A stretch of 64,000 nucleotides of DNA from Quisquiliibacterium transsilvanicum (GCF_014202215.1 NZ_JACHGB010000002.1:186001-250000); one strand, 5' to 3'. Positions 35,274-43,339 are shown, counted from the first letter of the stretch. The notes: a model not told the origin generated them from the letters alone. Translations and numbers: made by a program.

Positions 35274-36992
35274 CTAAGGAGACGACAAACCTACAACCTC
35301 AGAAATCGCATCCAATAGAGGCTTGAAGCCATCAAAATTGATCTTGTCAAAATGCGGCTCCACCACTTCCTTCGCGAAGACGGATTTCGTGTAGTGTTTG
35401 TCCTCGTCGAAGCCCTTATCTGAGCCGTGAAAGATTTTTCCCTTGTGAATCGTGCTCAAGAGCGAGCTATCAAACAAAGACTCAATCGCTGCAGTTGTGC
35501 TACTGGGTGGTTTGGGGATAGGTACGACAAAAACCATTGGCATCAATCTATAGTAAGGCTCCGAGCCGTCGATCATCTTATGGCTCCCGGTTATTTTCTT
35601 GATAAAAGAGAATATATCTTTTGATGCACCGTCGTTATCGACAACGACGATGAGAGGAAATCTGTTGCCTTTGGAAACAAATGTTTCCGAAGCCTTTCGG
35701 TACTCACGAAGGAATGCCAGCAATGGCGCCGCCCCGCCAGTGAGCCCCATGAGCGAACTCGTTTTTTTACCGTCGGCCTTATAGAGCCGAACGTTCATGC
35801 GAAGTTCCCCTGAGGCAGTGACAGATGCCAAAGAAGGGAAGAGCGGCGCCAGTTTTCGCAAAGCAGAGCGCAGATAAACGTTGTCCGTCTTCCCCTCGCA
35901 GACAATTACTGGGCGATCGACGCAAAAAAACTCTCGATAAAAGAGAAATCGCCGGTATGTCTCTCGTTGCGACCGCGCAGCTATCGCATTGTCTTTTCTG
36001 TTATGCTCGGCGGCCGCGTCAATCGATGCGATGTATCCAAGCATACCTTGGAGTTCTTCGAAGTTTCCCGGAATTGCGCGCAACGTTGTGGATCCGGCGG
36101 CCAATACGTTCTTTCTAATTTCAAACGCTCCCGTCGTGGTCAGCCTATGTACCATCGCTCTGACCTGACGCCGGTATTCGCGAGGTACATTTACTCTGCG
36201 GTTCACTACAAGACCCGTCACATCTTGGCGCGAGTCACGGTACTGGGCGCGTGTCTTACTTGCGTTAACAGAAAAGCCGGACTTCTCAATTGCGCGCACA
36301 AGCGTTGGAGCTGCCTCCCAAGCGTGCAGTCCGGTGCCAGGCTTGTGCTGAACTATTGCAGCAGGGGGATTCTTCAGCCTCGTAGAGAAAGTAATATCGT
36401 CCGCATAGCGCGTGTAGACGAATCCGCGACGCTTAGCATGCGCCAACAGGCGCAAATCTAAAGGGCGCGCAACTAGGTTCGCCAAGACCGGAGAACAGGG
36501 GCTTCCCTGCGGGAGAGCGTTTTCGTGGCATGCGATCTGAGCGATGACCGTGGCTACTGAAGGGTTAAGAGAAAATGCATCATCCTTTATTAGTAGACCT
36601 CGGACCCTGCCGAAGTTGATCGATCCGAAAAAATCGCTTATGTCGAGATTGACTACAAGTCGACGATTTCGGTGTCGCGACGCATTCGTTATGATGGATC
36701 TATGCCTTCTGAATCCGTGGACGAATGGATCGGAGCGCTGGCCCTTGTCTGCTAGCTCTCCTATACAGTCTTGAAGGAGATTTGAAGTTCTTCTCTGTAG
36801 GAGTTTGAGCTCTGCTACGGGCGCTTGAATCGTCCGGGCTCCGCCGGAGCGTTTTGGGATCTTGTACTCAGTGTACTTCTTCGCTTCAGGGATAACGTAA
36901 AGAACGTATGCCAGCGCCTTGGCTTTGAATCCCAGCAGTCGCGCCAAATCGTGCAGCGTGGACGCCTTTCGAAGCGATTCGAGTTTTGACAT
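35274..36992 (-). CDS. Retron reverse transcriptase fused to a TOPRIM domain
   Basis: A 572-residue protein. The RT half (1-320) has LVVNLDISDFFGSINFGRV (motif A), NALPQGSPCSPVLANLVAR, the catalytic FVYTRYADDITFS (YADD at 196-199) and the retron signature VTGLVVN. The C-terminal half has a TOPRIM nuclease pattern: RPVIVCEGKTDNVYLRSAL (catalytic Glu) and LIVVVDNDGASKDIFSF (DxD). This is the architecture of retron Ec67/Eco2, an anti-phage system. ATG 36992 is the start; the msr-msd RNA ends 24 bases upstream. The gene is AT-richer than the chromosome and convergent with the BREX operon. Confidence 0.95.
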   Translation of the reverse strand: MSKLESLRKASTLHDLARLLGFKAKALAYVLYVIPEAKKYTEYKIPKRSGGARTIQAPVAELKLLQRRTSNLLQDCIGELADKGQRSDPFVHGFRRHRSIITNASRHRNRRLVVNLDISDFFGSINFGRVRGLLIKDDAFSLNPSVATVIAQIACHENALPQGSPCSPVLANLVARPLDLRLLAHAKRRGFVYTRYADDITFSTRLKNPPAAIVQHKPGTGLHAWEAAPTLVRAIEKSGFSVNASKTRAQYRDSRQDVTGLVVNRRVNVPREYRRQVRAMVHRLTTTGAFEIRKNVLAAGSTTLRAIPGNFEELQGMLGYIASIDAAAEHNRKDNAIAARSQRETYRRFLFYREFFCVDRPVIVCEGKTDNVYLRSALRKLAPLFPSLASVTASGELRMNVRLYKADGKKTSSLMGLTGGAAPLLAFLREYRKASETFVSKGNRFPLIVVVDNDGASKDIFSFIKKITGSHKMIDGSEPYYRLMPMVFVVPIPKPPSSTTAAIESLFDSSLLSTIHKGKIFHGSDKGFDEDKHYTKSVFAKEVVEPHFDKINFDGFKPLLDAISEVVGLSSP

Positions 36993-37016
36993 CTCGCAGA
37001 GCAACTCCCAAGTGGT

Positions 37017-37149
37017 GGCCCCTGGGCACTCTTACGCGAAGACATACCATCTCATGAGAAATCGAGATATAAGGTAGCAGTAAGGAGGCAACGCCTCCCC
37101 CAGCTATTGCACTTGTGGCGAAACGCCACAAAACGTCTGCCCAGGGGCC
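37017..37149 (-). ncRNA. Retron msr-msd RNA (Ec67/Eco2-like)
   Basis: On the minus strand a1 (GGCCCCTGGGCA, 37149-37138) and a2 (TGCCCAGGGGCC, 37028-37017) are perfect 12-bp complements closing a 133-base RNA. After a1 comes GACG, as in Ec67 where GGCA-GA precedes the msr. Two msr hairpins follow: TTGTGGCG-TTT-CGCCACAA and GGAGGC-GTT-GCCTCC. The msd has a bulged stem: CTTAC/GTAAG, TACC/GGTA and ATCTC/GAGAT. RT would copy the msd into a branched msDNA that holds the TOPRIM effector inactive. Confidence 0.9.
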
Positions 37150-37204
37150 GTTGTGACGCTAGCACAAATACGCGCCGATTCTTTTTGGGGGCCGGTTCGG
37201 TTTT

Positions 37205-37516
37205 TCAATAAGGCCGCGCTTTGCCATACATGTGTTGCGGCAAGAAGGAATGCCGGTGCGAAACTGGCCGTGGCTCGAACAGGTGCGCGGTGGCGAACTT
37301 CGCGTGGTTCGCCACGGGGTCGGCGCGGCTGATCTCGAGCTCGATCCAGAGCCGCTACGGGCCGTCGTCACGGGTGAGCCGCATGTCCGCCCGCGGCGCG
37401 AAGCCGAGCCTGCGCTGCAGGCCCGGGCTCATGATTCGGTCCTCGAACGTGCAGCGCGAGCCCGCGGGGCAGGCGCCGCGGAAGCGATGCTGCAGCGCGC
37501 GTGCGAGGTCCCTCAT
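37205..37516 (-). pseudogene. Nuclease-like partner of the methyltransferase, interrupted by a stop
   Basis: A 104-codon reading begins at ATG 37516, four bases after the methyltransferase stop. It runs MRDLARALQHRFRGACPAGS..., meets an in-frame TAG at 37357-37355, and continues RLWIELEISRADPVANHAKF-ATAHLFEP. The WIELEISRADP strand could belong to a PD-(D/E)xK-like fold, but this is only a guess. A related copy of the 3' part lies on the other side of the methyltransferase gene. Decay by a stop codon and the duplicated end suggest recombination. Confidence 0.55.
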
Positions 37517-37519
37517 CGC

Positions 37520-39187
37520 CTACTCCGCGTCCCCCGCCGCATGTGCCGCTGCGGCCGGCGCCCACTCCGGAATCCCCTGTTCCTGCCTCAGCCGTATCCG
37601 CTGCACCATCAGCCCAGCGAACACGTCGTCGAGCCCGAAACGCCCGGCGGCGATCGCGGGCAGGCCGGCGCGGGCCTCGGAGCGGAAGCGCGCCTGCATC
37701 GCCTCGCTCGCGCGTCCGTAGCCGCGGTCCCACCGTAGCCTTCCCCGCCAAGTGGACAACTCGAAATCAGAGACTTCGGGTTTGAAGGAAGTCTCCAGTT
37801 TCAAACTGTCCATCGCAAGGGGGAGGCTACGGCGTCCGCTCCAGACGCAGAAGAGCGGGGCGCCCGCCATCGTGCGCAGCGCCTGCTCGCGCGCGATGCG
37901 CACGTCGCGCTCGGGTTCCGCCCAGGCCAACACCTGGGCGGCCGCGTGCTCGCTGATCGTGCGGCCCTGGCTTTCCGCGTAGCTCTTCATCAGTCGGATC
38001 CACTCGGCGATCACGGCCGGCTCGATCCAGGCGTCGAAGCGCTGCAGGGTCTTCCACAGGTGCAGCGGCATTCGCAGGTCACCGAACGAGGCAAGGTAGG
38101 GTTCGTCGAGCGTCACCGCGTCCGGCACCCGGCCGGCTGCTGACGACTTCGCCCCGAACACCGGCCCGCCGCCCGGGTAGGTGAGATAGCGCGCGGGCAT
38201 GCGCTCGATCGTCCTGCACGCATCGCGCAGCGCGGCGTGAAGCGCCGCCGCCCGGTCGCCGGAGAAGCGCATGCCGACGCGCAGGTCCAGGTGGGAGACG
38301 CCGGCGAGCCGCCTGAAGCCCTCGCGCACGAAGCCGAGCCGCTCGAGCCCGCGATGGAGCGGGCTCTGCGGCAGGTCGGCCGCGAGCAGCGGCTTGAAGA
38401 GGCGGATCCAGTACAGGCCGACCAGGCCCAGCGGCACGACGACCTCGTCGTCGCCCGCGAGCCGCGCGTAGCCGGCCGCGCCGTCGGCGATGCGGCCGAG
38501 CGCGCGCAGCAGCGCGAGCTTGTAGGTCGACGACTTGTCGTCGTTCAGGATCACGTGCCGCAGCAGCGGCAGCGCGCCGGTGCCGTCGTCCGGCAGCCGG
38601 ATCGCCACCTGAACCCAGGTCACGTCGCCGCGGCCCAGGCGGTCCTGCGCTTGAACGCGGCGCTCGACGAACGCCCCGTGCGCGCGCGCCAGCCGCTCGA
38701 GCTCGGCCTCCGAGACCGGGTGCATGCCGCGGTCCTCGGCCGCGGGGCCGAGGCGCAGCGTGATCGCGAGCAGGCCGCCGGGCTTGAGCAGCGTCACCAG
38801 CTTGCGGAACGCCCGGGCGCGCTCGGCCTCGGGTACGTGCATCCAGACCGCCGAGAGCAGGATCAGGTCGAACGACAGGCCCATCCGCAGCACCTGCCGC
38901 AGCTCGGGCAGCGCGTCGCCCACCCAGCGCACGCTTGCCGTGGGGTGCAGGGCCAGCGCCTGCTCGCGCATCGCGTTCGAGGGCTCGACCGCGACGACCT
39001 CGAAGCCCTGCGATGCGAGCCATGCGGCGTCGCGGCCGGTGCCTGCGCCGACGTCCAGCGCGGCGGCGCCGGCCTGCGGCAGCAGGTCGACGAGCCAGGC
39101 GTGCACGTGCGCGGCTTCGATCGCCTCGTAGGTTCGGGCGAGCTCGGGTGCGTGCGCGTCGTACCAGGCGATGGGGTCGTGGGGCAC
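37520..39187 (-). CDS. SAM-dependent methyltransferase with a large unknown C-terminal domain
   Basis: A 555-residue protein. Residues 1-190 are a class I methyltransferase (AALDVGAGTGRDAAWLASQGF, VVAVEPSNAMREQAL, LLSAVWMHVPEAER). Residues ~205-555 are an unassigned domain starting LLRHVILNDDKSSTYKLALL, a segment that recalls the N-terminal part of some HNH-endonuclease-associated proteins. Starts at GTG 39187. The gene directly downstream is a broken nuclease-like frame, so a modification/restriction-style pair is possible. The methylation target is unknown. It lies between the retron and a TumE/TumA module. Confidence 0.8.
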   Translation of the reverse strand: MPHDPIAWYDAHAPELARTYEAIEAAHVHAWLVDLLPQAGAAALDVGAGTGRDAAWLASQGFEVVAVEPSNAMREQALALHPTASVRWVGDALPELRQVLRMGLSFDLILLSAVWMHVPEAERARAFRKLVTLLKPGGLLAITLRLGPAAEDRGMHPVSEAELERLARAHGAFVERRVQAQDRLGRGDVTWVQVAIRLPDDGTGALPLLRHVILNDDKSSTYKLALLRALGRIADGAAGYARLAGDDEVVVPLGLVGLYWIRLFKPLLAADLPQSPLHRGLERLGFVREGFRRLAGVSHLDLRVGMRFSGDRAAALHAALRDACRTIERMPARYLTYPGGGPVFGAKSSAAGRVPDAVTLDEPYLASFGDLRMPLHLWKTLQRFDAWIEPAVIAEWIRLMKSYAESQGRTISEHAAAQVLAWAEPERDVRIAREQALRTMAGAPLFCVWSGRRSLPLAMDSLKLETSFKPEVSDFELSTWRGRLRWDRGYGRASEAMQARFRSEARAGLPAIAAGRFGLDDVFAGLMVQRIRLRQEQGIPEWAPAAAAHAAGDAE

Positions 39188-39229
39188 GGGGTGGCGGGGA
39201 ATCGAGGCTATGGCGTGATGTTAGGGGCG

Positions 39230-39322
39230 GTGGCTCGAACAGGTGCTTGGTTGCGAAGTGCGCATGGTTCGCCAATGGGTCAGCGCGGCTGATCTCGAAC
39301 TTGAACCATACGACCCCGTGCG
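39230..39322 (-). pseudogene. Fragment: second copy of the nuclease-like gene's 3' region
   Basis: 79 bases (39230-39308) align without gaps to 37270-37348 at about 85% identity. On the minus strand they read VWFKFEISRADPLANHAHFA-TKHLFEP, matching the conserved segment of the broken gene at 37205-37516. No start or upstream domain remains; the fragment begins where tumA ends. It marks an insertion or duplication that placed the methyltransferase gene between two related nuclease ends. Confidence 0.6.
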
Positions 39323-39679
39323 TCAGGCGACGGCGCGGGCAAGGGGCAGCACGATCTCGACGGACTCGAAAGGCACCACGACCTCGCCTCCGTCGGTCCG
39401 CTCGATCAGCCCCAACTCCTCCATGCGCGCAACGTCGGTGTGGACGTTGGAGTAGTTGCGCTCGGCCGCCTTGGCAAGGGCATACACGCTGCAGGGCCCG
39501 ACCCGGCGAAGGGTGTCGAGCAGGTCCAGGCGAGCGGGCGTCAGTTCGGCGAACAGCGAGCGCGCCGACTCGAAGCTCAGGTGGAAGTCCGGCGCGCGCC
39601 CGTCGCGGGCGGCGGACACCTGGGCAGCGGCGGCCTTGAAGATCGCTCCCTTCCCGGAAACCTCGATGATGGCCTTCAT
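39323..39679 (-). CDS. tumA: TumA-type helix-turn-helix antitoxin
   Basis: A 118-residue protein: SFESARSLFAELTPARLDLL and VGPCSVYALAKAAERNYSNV (helix-turn-helix), then MEELGLIERTDGGEVVVPFE. This is the HVO_A0114-like wHTH family found next to TumE (DUF6516) toxins. Its start overlaps the tumE stop by four bases. Intact; probably binds the inverted repeat before tumE. Confidence 0.85.
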   Translation of the reverse strand: MKAIIEVSGKGAIFKAAAAQVSAARDGRAPDFHLSFESARSLFAELTPARLDLLDTLRRVGPCSVYALAKAAERNYSNVHTDVARMEELGLIERTDGGEVVVPFESVEIVLPLARAVA

Positions 39680-39960
39680 GGCTGCTCCCAGTGCTCGACA
39701 TCGGACTGGAAGTCCGCGAGCAGTTGTTCGACGGAGGTGAAGCTGTACCCGTGCTCCTGATCGCCCACGTGCCGATGGTCGCCCTTCCCGCGTTCGTTGT
39801 CGTATCGGACGCGGCTGACACCTGCGGCGCCGTAGTAGAGACGGTACTTGTAACGGTGAGGGCTGGGCGGCAGCGGTTCGGGAAGCTCCCAGATGACGAT
39901 CTCGACGATGGATCCGTCGTCACGGATCTCCTTCGCACGGGCTAGGAGCTTCGCTGACAT
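39676..39960 (-). CDS. tumE: TumE family toxin (DUF6516)
   Basis: A 94-residue protein with the family core IVEIVIWELPEPLPPSPHRY, KYRLYYGAAGVSRVRYDNER and GKGDHRHVGDQEHGYSFTSV. TumE proteins are toxins of a type II-like module with TumA; the molecular target is not settled. ATG 39960 begins MSAKLLARAKEI. No break is seen. A second, decayed copy of this pair lies at 43340-43922. Confidence 0.87.
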   Translation of the reverse strand: MSAKLLARAKEIRDDGSIVEIVIWELPEPLPPSPHRYKYRLYYGAAGVSRVRYDNERGKGDHRHVGDQEHGYSFTSVEQLLADFQSDVEHWEQP

Positions 39961-39961
39961 G

Positions 39962-39979
39962 TATTGCACCTTAGCAATA
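39962..39979 (-). promoter_or_regulatory. Inverted repeat upstream of tumE
   Basis: TATTGC-N6-GCAATA, a perfect 6-bp inverted repeat, starts two bases upstream of the tumE start codon. It is a likely TumA operator. Confidence 0.5.
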
Positions 39980-40000
39980 TAACGATGTGCTGTCCATGAA

Positions 40001-40117
40001 TCACTCGCGCCCCATCCGCTTGGCTGAATCGACCGTCTCGGCCGTGAACTGCCCTTGGGGCAGGCTGGCCCTGAGTGCACGGGCTCGCGCCACGCGGTCA
40101 GCGGGTGGCATGTTCAT
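40001..40117 (-). CDS. Small ORF of 38 residues upstream of tumE
   Basis: MNMPPADRVARARALRASLP, then QGQFTAETVDSAKRMGRE. The composition looks protein-like and recalls the C-terminal ends of small antitoxins, but there is no clear ribosome-binding site and no recognised family. It may be a fragment of an older module. Confidence 0.25.
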   Translation of the reverse strand: MNMPPADRVARARALRASLPQGQFTAETVDSAKRMGRE

Positions 40118-40216
40118 GTTCGCGAAGAAGCCAGGGCGCTTCCATGATTGATGCCAGCGACGTCACGGACAACCTGATGCGGTCTGCCCCTTAGGCGTCG
40201 GAGTCGCTCCGGCCGC

Positions 40217-40753
40217 TCACGGCCGCCCGTCCGCCGCCCGCTCGAACAGCGCCTCCAGGCCGGCGTGGGTGCCGCGCAGGCCGGTCACCACGCGCTGGGC
40301 CCAGTCGAAGTACTCGCGCCGGCGCGCCAGGTCCCAGTCCGGGGGCGGGGTCGCGGCGAGGTCGCGCAGGTTGCAGGTCTTGTCGGCGAGCTTCACCAGC
40401 TTGGCCTCGCGGCTCGCGTGCGCCGCGTGGACCTCCTGGAGCTTCTTGCGCTCGGCTTTCGGGAGCGACTTGTCGTCGGTGACCTCCAACACGATCGACG
40501 TGATGCGCTCGCCGAAGGTCGCGCGCAGCTCGTCGGCGGTGGTGAGCGTGTCCTCGATCGTGTCGTGCAGCAGCGCCGCGGCCAGGACCTCGGCGTCGGT
40601 GATGCCCGCCACGTCGGCCAGCAGGCTGGCGAGGGCGAGCGGGTGGTTGATGTACGGGGTGGCCTCGGCGTCCTTGCGGCGCTGGTCGCGGTGCTTGTGC
40701 GCCGCGAAGGAGGCGGCTTTAAGGATCAGGGCGATGTCGGAAGTGGCCTTCAT
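40217..40753 (-). CDS. HD-domain protein (SpoT/Mesh1-like phosphohydrolase)
   Basis: A 178-residue stand-alone HD hydrolase: AASFAAHKHRDQRRKDAEAT-PYINHPLA and VLAAALLHDTIEDTLTTADE carry the metal-binding His/His-Asp residues, with KLVKLADKTCNLRDLA supplying the final Asp. This matches the hydrolase domain of SpoT and Mesh1, so ppGpp (or NADPH) hydrolysis is a reasonable guess. No synthetase domain is attached. GGAGAT lies before ATG 40753. It is downstream of the NrtR gene on the same strand, 131 bases away. Confidence 0.88.
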   Translation of the reverse strand: MKATSDIALILKAASFAAHKHRDQRRKDAEATPYINHPLALASLLADVAGITDAEVLAAALLHDTIEDTLTTADELRATFGERITSIVLEVTDDKSLPKAERKKLQEVHAAHASREAKLVKLADKTCNLRDLAATPPPDWDLARRREYFDWAQRVVTGLRGTHAGLEALFERAADGRP

Positions 40754-40884
40754 GGGGATCTCCTCGGGTCGGGGCCGGCCGTGCCCGGGTAGGGCGCGCG
40801 CAGGCGTCTGGCCCCTGGTGCGGGGCCGGGTTCGGGTGTGGGCGGACGGCGTGGCGGGTGACGCGGCCGGTCCGCTGCGGGGCT

Positions 40885-41574
40885 TCAGTTTGTTAGAGAG
40901 CGTGCGCGGTACAGCTGCGCGGGCCGGAAGGCGCCGGTGCGCATCTCGCCCGGCACCGGCTCCAGGAGATCGCGCTCCGCGAGCCGGCGGCGGAAGCTCG
41001 ACTTGTCCAGCCGGCGCCCCAGCAGGGCTTCGCACAGGGCCTGCAGCTCGCCCAGCGTGAAGGTGGGCGGCAGGAAGCCGAAGGGCAGCTCCAGCCGGTC
41101 CACCTCGGCGCGCAGCGCGTCGACCGCCTGCGCCACCAGCGCGCCGTGGTCGAAGGCGGGCTTCGCCTCCTGCACCGCGTCGGCCGGCCACCAGCCCAAC
41201 GTCTCCAGCCGCTTGCCCGGCGTGGCCGCCAGCGCCTGCGCATCCACCAGCGCCCGGTACACCACGCTCAGCGCCCAGGGCGCCCGCGGGTCGCGCGCCG
41301 CACCGCCCACCGCGCCGATCTGCCGCAGGTAGGGCAGCGACACGTTCAGCCGCTCGCGCGCCACGCGCCGCGCGGCGGCCTCGAGGTCGGCGTCCAGGTC
41401 GATGCGCACCACGCCGCCCGGGATCGCCCAGCGGCCCTTGTAGGGAGCTTCCTGGCGCTTGCCGAGAAGGACGCAGAGGCGGTTCTCGACCAGGGAGAGC
41501 AGGGCCACCTCCACCCGGGTGAAGGGCATGGGGTGGAGGGTTGGCGGTTGGGTGGTGCCGTCGCTTAGTTGCAT
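40885..41574 (-). CDS. nrtR: NrtR-type Nudix-related transcriptional regulator
   Basis: A 229-residue regulator. The N-terminal Nudix-like domain (VEVALLSLVENRLCVLLGKR, WAIPGGVVRIDLDADLEAAA) has lost most of the catalytic Nudix glutamates (RRVARERLNV), as in NrtR, where it senses ADP-ribose. The C-terminal winged helix (FTLGELQALCEALLGRRLDK-SSFRRRL) binds DNA. NrtR controls NAD metabolism genes. ATG 41574 lies within a perfect 9-bp inverted repeat. No NAD gene is visible next to it in the window. Confidence 0.85.
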   Translation of the reverse strand: MQLSDGTTQPPTLHPMPFTRVEVALLSLVENRLCVLLGKRQEAPYKGRWAIPGGVVRIDLDADLEAAARRVARERLNVSLPYLRQIGAVGGAARDPRAPWALSVVYRALVDAQALAATPGKRLETLGWWPADAVQEAKPAFDHGALVAQAVDALRAEVDRLELPFGFLPPTFTLGELQALCEALLGRRLDKSSFRRRLAERDLLEPVPGEMRTGAFRPAQLYRARSLTN

Positions 41575-41586
41575 TACGCAACTAAG
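41564..41586 (-). promoter_or_regulatory. Inverted repeat spanning the nrtR start codon
   Basis: CTTAGTTGC-N5-GCAACTAAG, perfect 9-bp arms, 23 bases in all. The start codon of nrtR lies across the loop and right arm. It has the TTAGT...ACTAA look of some NrtR sites and would let the protein block its own gene. Confidence 0.65.
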
Positions 41587-41770
41587 GATCTCATGCGTTG
41601 GAGGTAGGCGCAAGGGAGCGTTTGGAATCGCGGGCTTGGGGTAGCTTTGGTGGGCGCATCCCGTTGCATCGACGGGGTGGATCCAGAGAGCGCCGTTGGT
41701 CGATCGGGCAAGGTTCCCCAGACGGTGCCCAGACGGTGCCCGCTTGTCAGGTGTACTCCAGGGGCGCACA

Positions 41771-41957
41771 ATGCCGATGCTCACGGTTGTCGAAACCATC
41801 CTCTTCCAGAAGCAATGGCCGTACTACTGGTCCGAGGAGGAGCGCGGGGAGTTCGCGGACTACATCGCCAGCACCCCTGACGCTTTACGCCAAGGCTGAG
41901 ACCGATAACCTCACCGGAGCCAAGCTCAAGGAGATCCGCCGTGCCATCGAAAGCTAA
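41771..41957 (+). pseudogene. HigB/RelE-like toxin with an internal deletion
   Basis: The reading begins MPMLTVVETILFQKQWPYYW-SEEERGEFADYIASTPDA, a HigB-like N-terminus, then stops shortly (LRQG). In a different frame the normal C-terminus follows at once: LTLYAKAETDNLTGAKLKEI-RRAIES. About 45 central residues expected in this family, including the catalytic strand region, are missing at ~41880. The 3' end overlaps the intact antitoxin gene by 17 bases, keeping the original layout. Confidence 0.8.
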
Positions 41958-42255
41958 GCCTCTTTCCAGGGCCGACCTCGACGCCTACGAGTCGAAGCGC
42001 GACTTGGCCGCAGATCTCCTGGAGTCGGTGCGCCAGATGAAGGCTGGCGAGACCCGGGTCGTTCATTCGCCCGCCATCGAGGCGCGCGAGCGCACGGGGC
42101 TGTCCCAGTCGCAGTTCGCCGCGCTGCTCGGTGTATCGGTGCGCACGCTCCAGGGCTGGGAGCAGGGGCGTAAGCAACCGAGCGGGGCGGCTCGCACGCT
42201 GCTGAACATTGCCTGGACGAACCCGAGGGCGCTGCTGGACGTTGCGGGGAAGTAG
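41941..42255 (+). CDS. higA: HigA/NadS-type XRE antitoxin
   Basis: A 104-residue XRE helix-turn-helix protein (RERTGLSQSQFAALLGVSVR-TLQGWEQGRKQPSG), the usual partner placed after HigB. The frame is intact although its toxin is not. Expression would normally come from the promoter ahead of higB; two 11-base tandem copies of CCCAGACGGTG lie there (about 41715-41740). Confidence 0.88.
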   Translation: MPSKAKPLSRADLDAYESKRDLAADLLESVRQMKAGETRVVHSPAIEARERTGLSQSQFAALLGVSVRTLQGWEQGRKQPSGAARTLLNIAWTNPRALLDVAGK

Positions 42256-42258
42256 TTC

Positions 42259-42453
42259 ATGCTTGAAGCCATCCGCGACAAGACGGACCAGGCCGAGCGG
42301 CGTGCCGAGTTCCACGACGAGGCCGAGCGTCGCCATGCGGCAATCGTCGAATCGGGAAAGACCATCGCGTGGAGCGAAATGCGCCGCTATCTGCAGGACC
42401 GGCGCGTTGGCAAGGCAGTGGCGCGCCCTGCACCGAGGAAGCTGGCCCGCTGA
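42259..42453 (+). CDS. Small antitoxin-like protein, partner of a broken ParE
   Basis: A 64-residue helical protein: DKTDQAERRAEFHDEAERRH-AAIVESGKTIAWSEMRRYLQ. Proteins of this kind precede ParE-type toxins in proteobacteria and act as antitoxins. ATG 42259 follows the higA stop by three bases, so higA and this gene are cotranscribed. The toxin frame starts two bases after its stop and is broken. Confidence 0.72.
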   Translation: MLEAIRDKTDQAERRAEFHDEAERRHAAIVESGKTIAWSEMRRYLQDRRVGKAVARPAPRKLAR

Positions 42454-42455
42454 TC

Positions 42456-42664
42456 GTGGCGGCGGTCGAATTGGCGCCAGAACTCGCCGATGACTTCGAT
42501 CGCATCCTCGAACACCTGGTCGCGAACGCAGCGCAGCACTCCGCTTCGAGGATCTCGGACATCGTCCGCGCGGCGGCGTTGCCTTGTACCGTTACGTCGA
42601 GGAGAACGACATCGTCTTCGTGCTCGCGAAGCGCGGTCAGCGCGAGGCGGGGTACGTCGGATGA
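42456..42664 (+). pseudogene. ParE-like toxin with internal deletion and frame change
   Basis: From GTG 42456 the frame reads VAAVELAPELADDFDRILEH-LVANAAQHSASRISDIVRAA, a ParE N-terminus. The matching C-terminus GVALYRYVEENDIVFVLAKR-GQREAGYVG is in another frame, directly after. The ~25-30 central residues normally linking the two are absent at ~42575. The antitoxin-like gene upstream is open. Confidence 0.78.
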
Positions 42665-42850
42665 CGATGCCGCAGCGCGCCCGAAACTTGGCCCGAAGGA
42701 AAATCCGGGCTCGCCCCGTGAGCCCGCATGCACACGCCATTCTGCCGTTCATGTCCGGGTATTCGCCGTCCAGGCATCGGCCTGACCACTTGCGACGGCA
42801 AGCCTTCATGCTCTGCGACTCCAATACCAACACCAACGAGGAGCCGCACC

Positions 42851-43333
42851 GTGAACCTGTCCATTCCCCGCCTCTGCGCCGTTGCCGTCGTCGCTGCCCT
42901 GTCCACCGGCTGTGCTTCCATCGTAGGTGGCACCTCGCAAGTAGTTTCCGTCGAGGCCCTGGACGCCGACCGCAAGGTGAGTGGTGCACAGTGCTCGCTC
43001 AAGAACCCGAAGGGCGAATACTTCGTGACCACCCCGGGCACGGTCACCATCAACCGGGCCTACGACGACCTGCTGGTCAAGTGCGAGCTGGCCGGCTATG
43101 ACGCCGGCACCACGTCGGCCAAGTCCACCACCAAGGCGATGGCCTTCGGCAACATCATCTTCGGCGGCGTGGTGGGCGGCGCAGTCGACATCGCGTCGGG
43201 AGCGGCCTACGAGTACCCGTCGATGATCACCGTGAAGATGCGGTCACTCGCCGCCGGTGAGAAACCGGCGGAACAGCCGGCGGCTTCCCCGGGGCCCAGC
43301 GCGGCCGTTCCCGCCGATCAGGCGCGACGCTGA
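42851..43333 (+). CDS. Putative lipoprotein with translocated-like motif
   Basis: A 160-residue protein starting at GTG 42851 after GAGGAG. Signal peptide VNLSIPRLCAVAVVAALSTGC with a lipobox LSTGC places it in the membrane as a lipoprotein. The mature part (ASIVGGTSQVVSVEALDADR, FVTTPGTVTINRAYDDLLVK) resembles small outer-membrane-associated lipoproteins of unknown role; MAFGNIIFGGVVGGAVDIAS is a Gly-rich hydrophobic hairpin. The Pro/Ala tail is probably disordered. It is a lone normal gene within toxin-antitoxin debris. Confidence 0.82.
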   Translation: MNLSIPRLCAVAVVAALSTGCASIVGGTSQVVSVEALDADRKVSGAQCSLKNPKGEYFVTTPGTVTINRAYDDLLVKCELAGYDAGTTSAKSTTKAMAFGNIIFGGVVGGAVDIASGAAYEYPSMITVKMRSLAAGEKPAEQPAASPGPSAAVPADQARR

Positions 43334-43339
43334 GCGCAG

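Noticed and set aside
37184-37205. CCGGTTCGG followed by five T considered as a plus-strand terminator
   Set aside because: Stem of only three base pairs; no plus-strand gene ends there.
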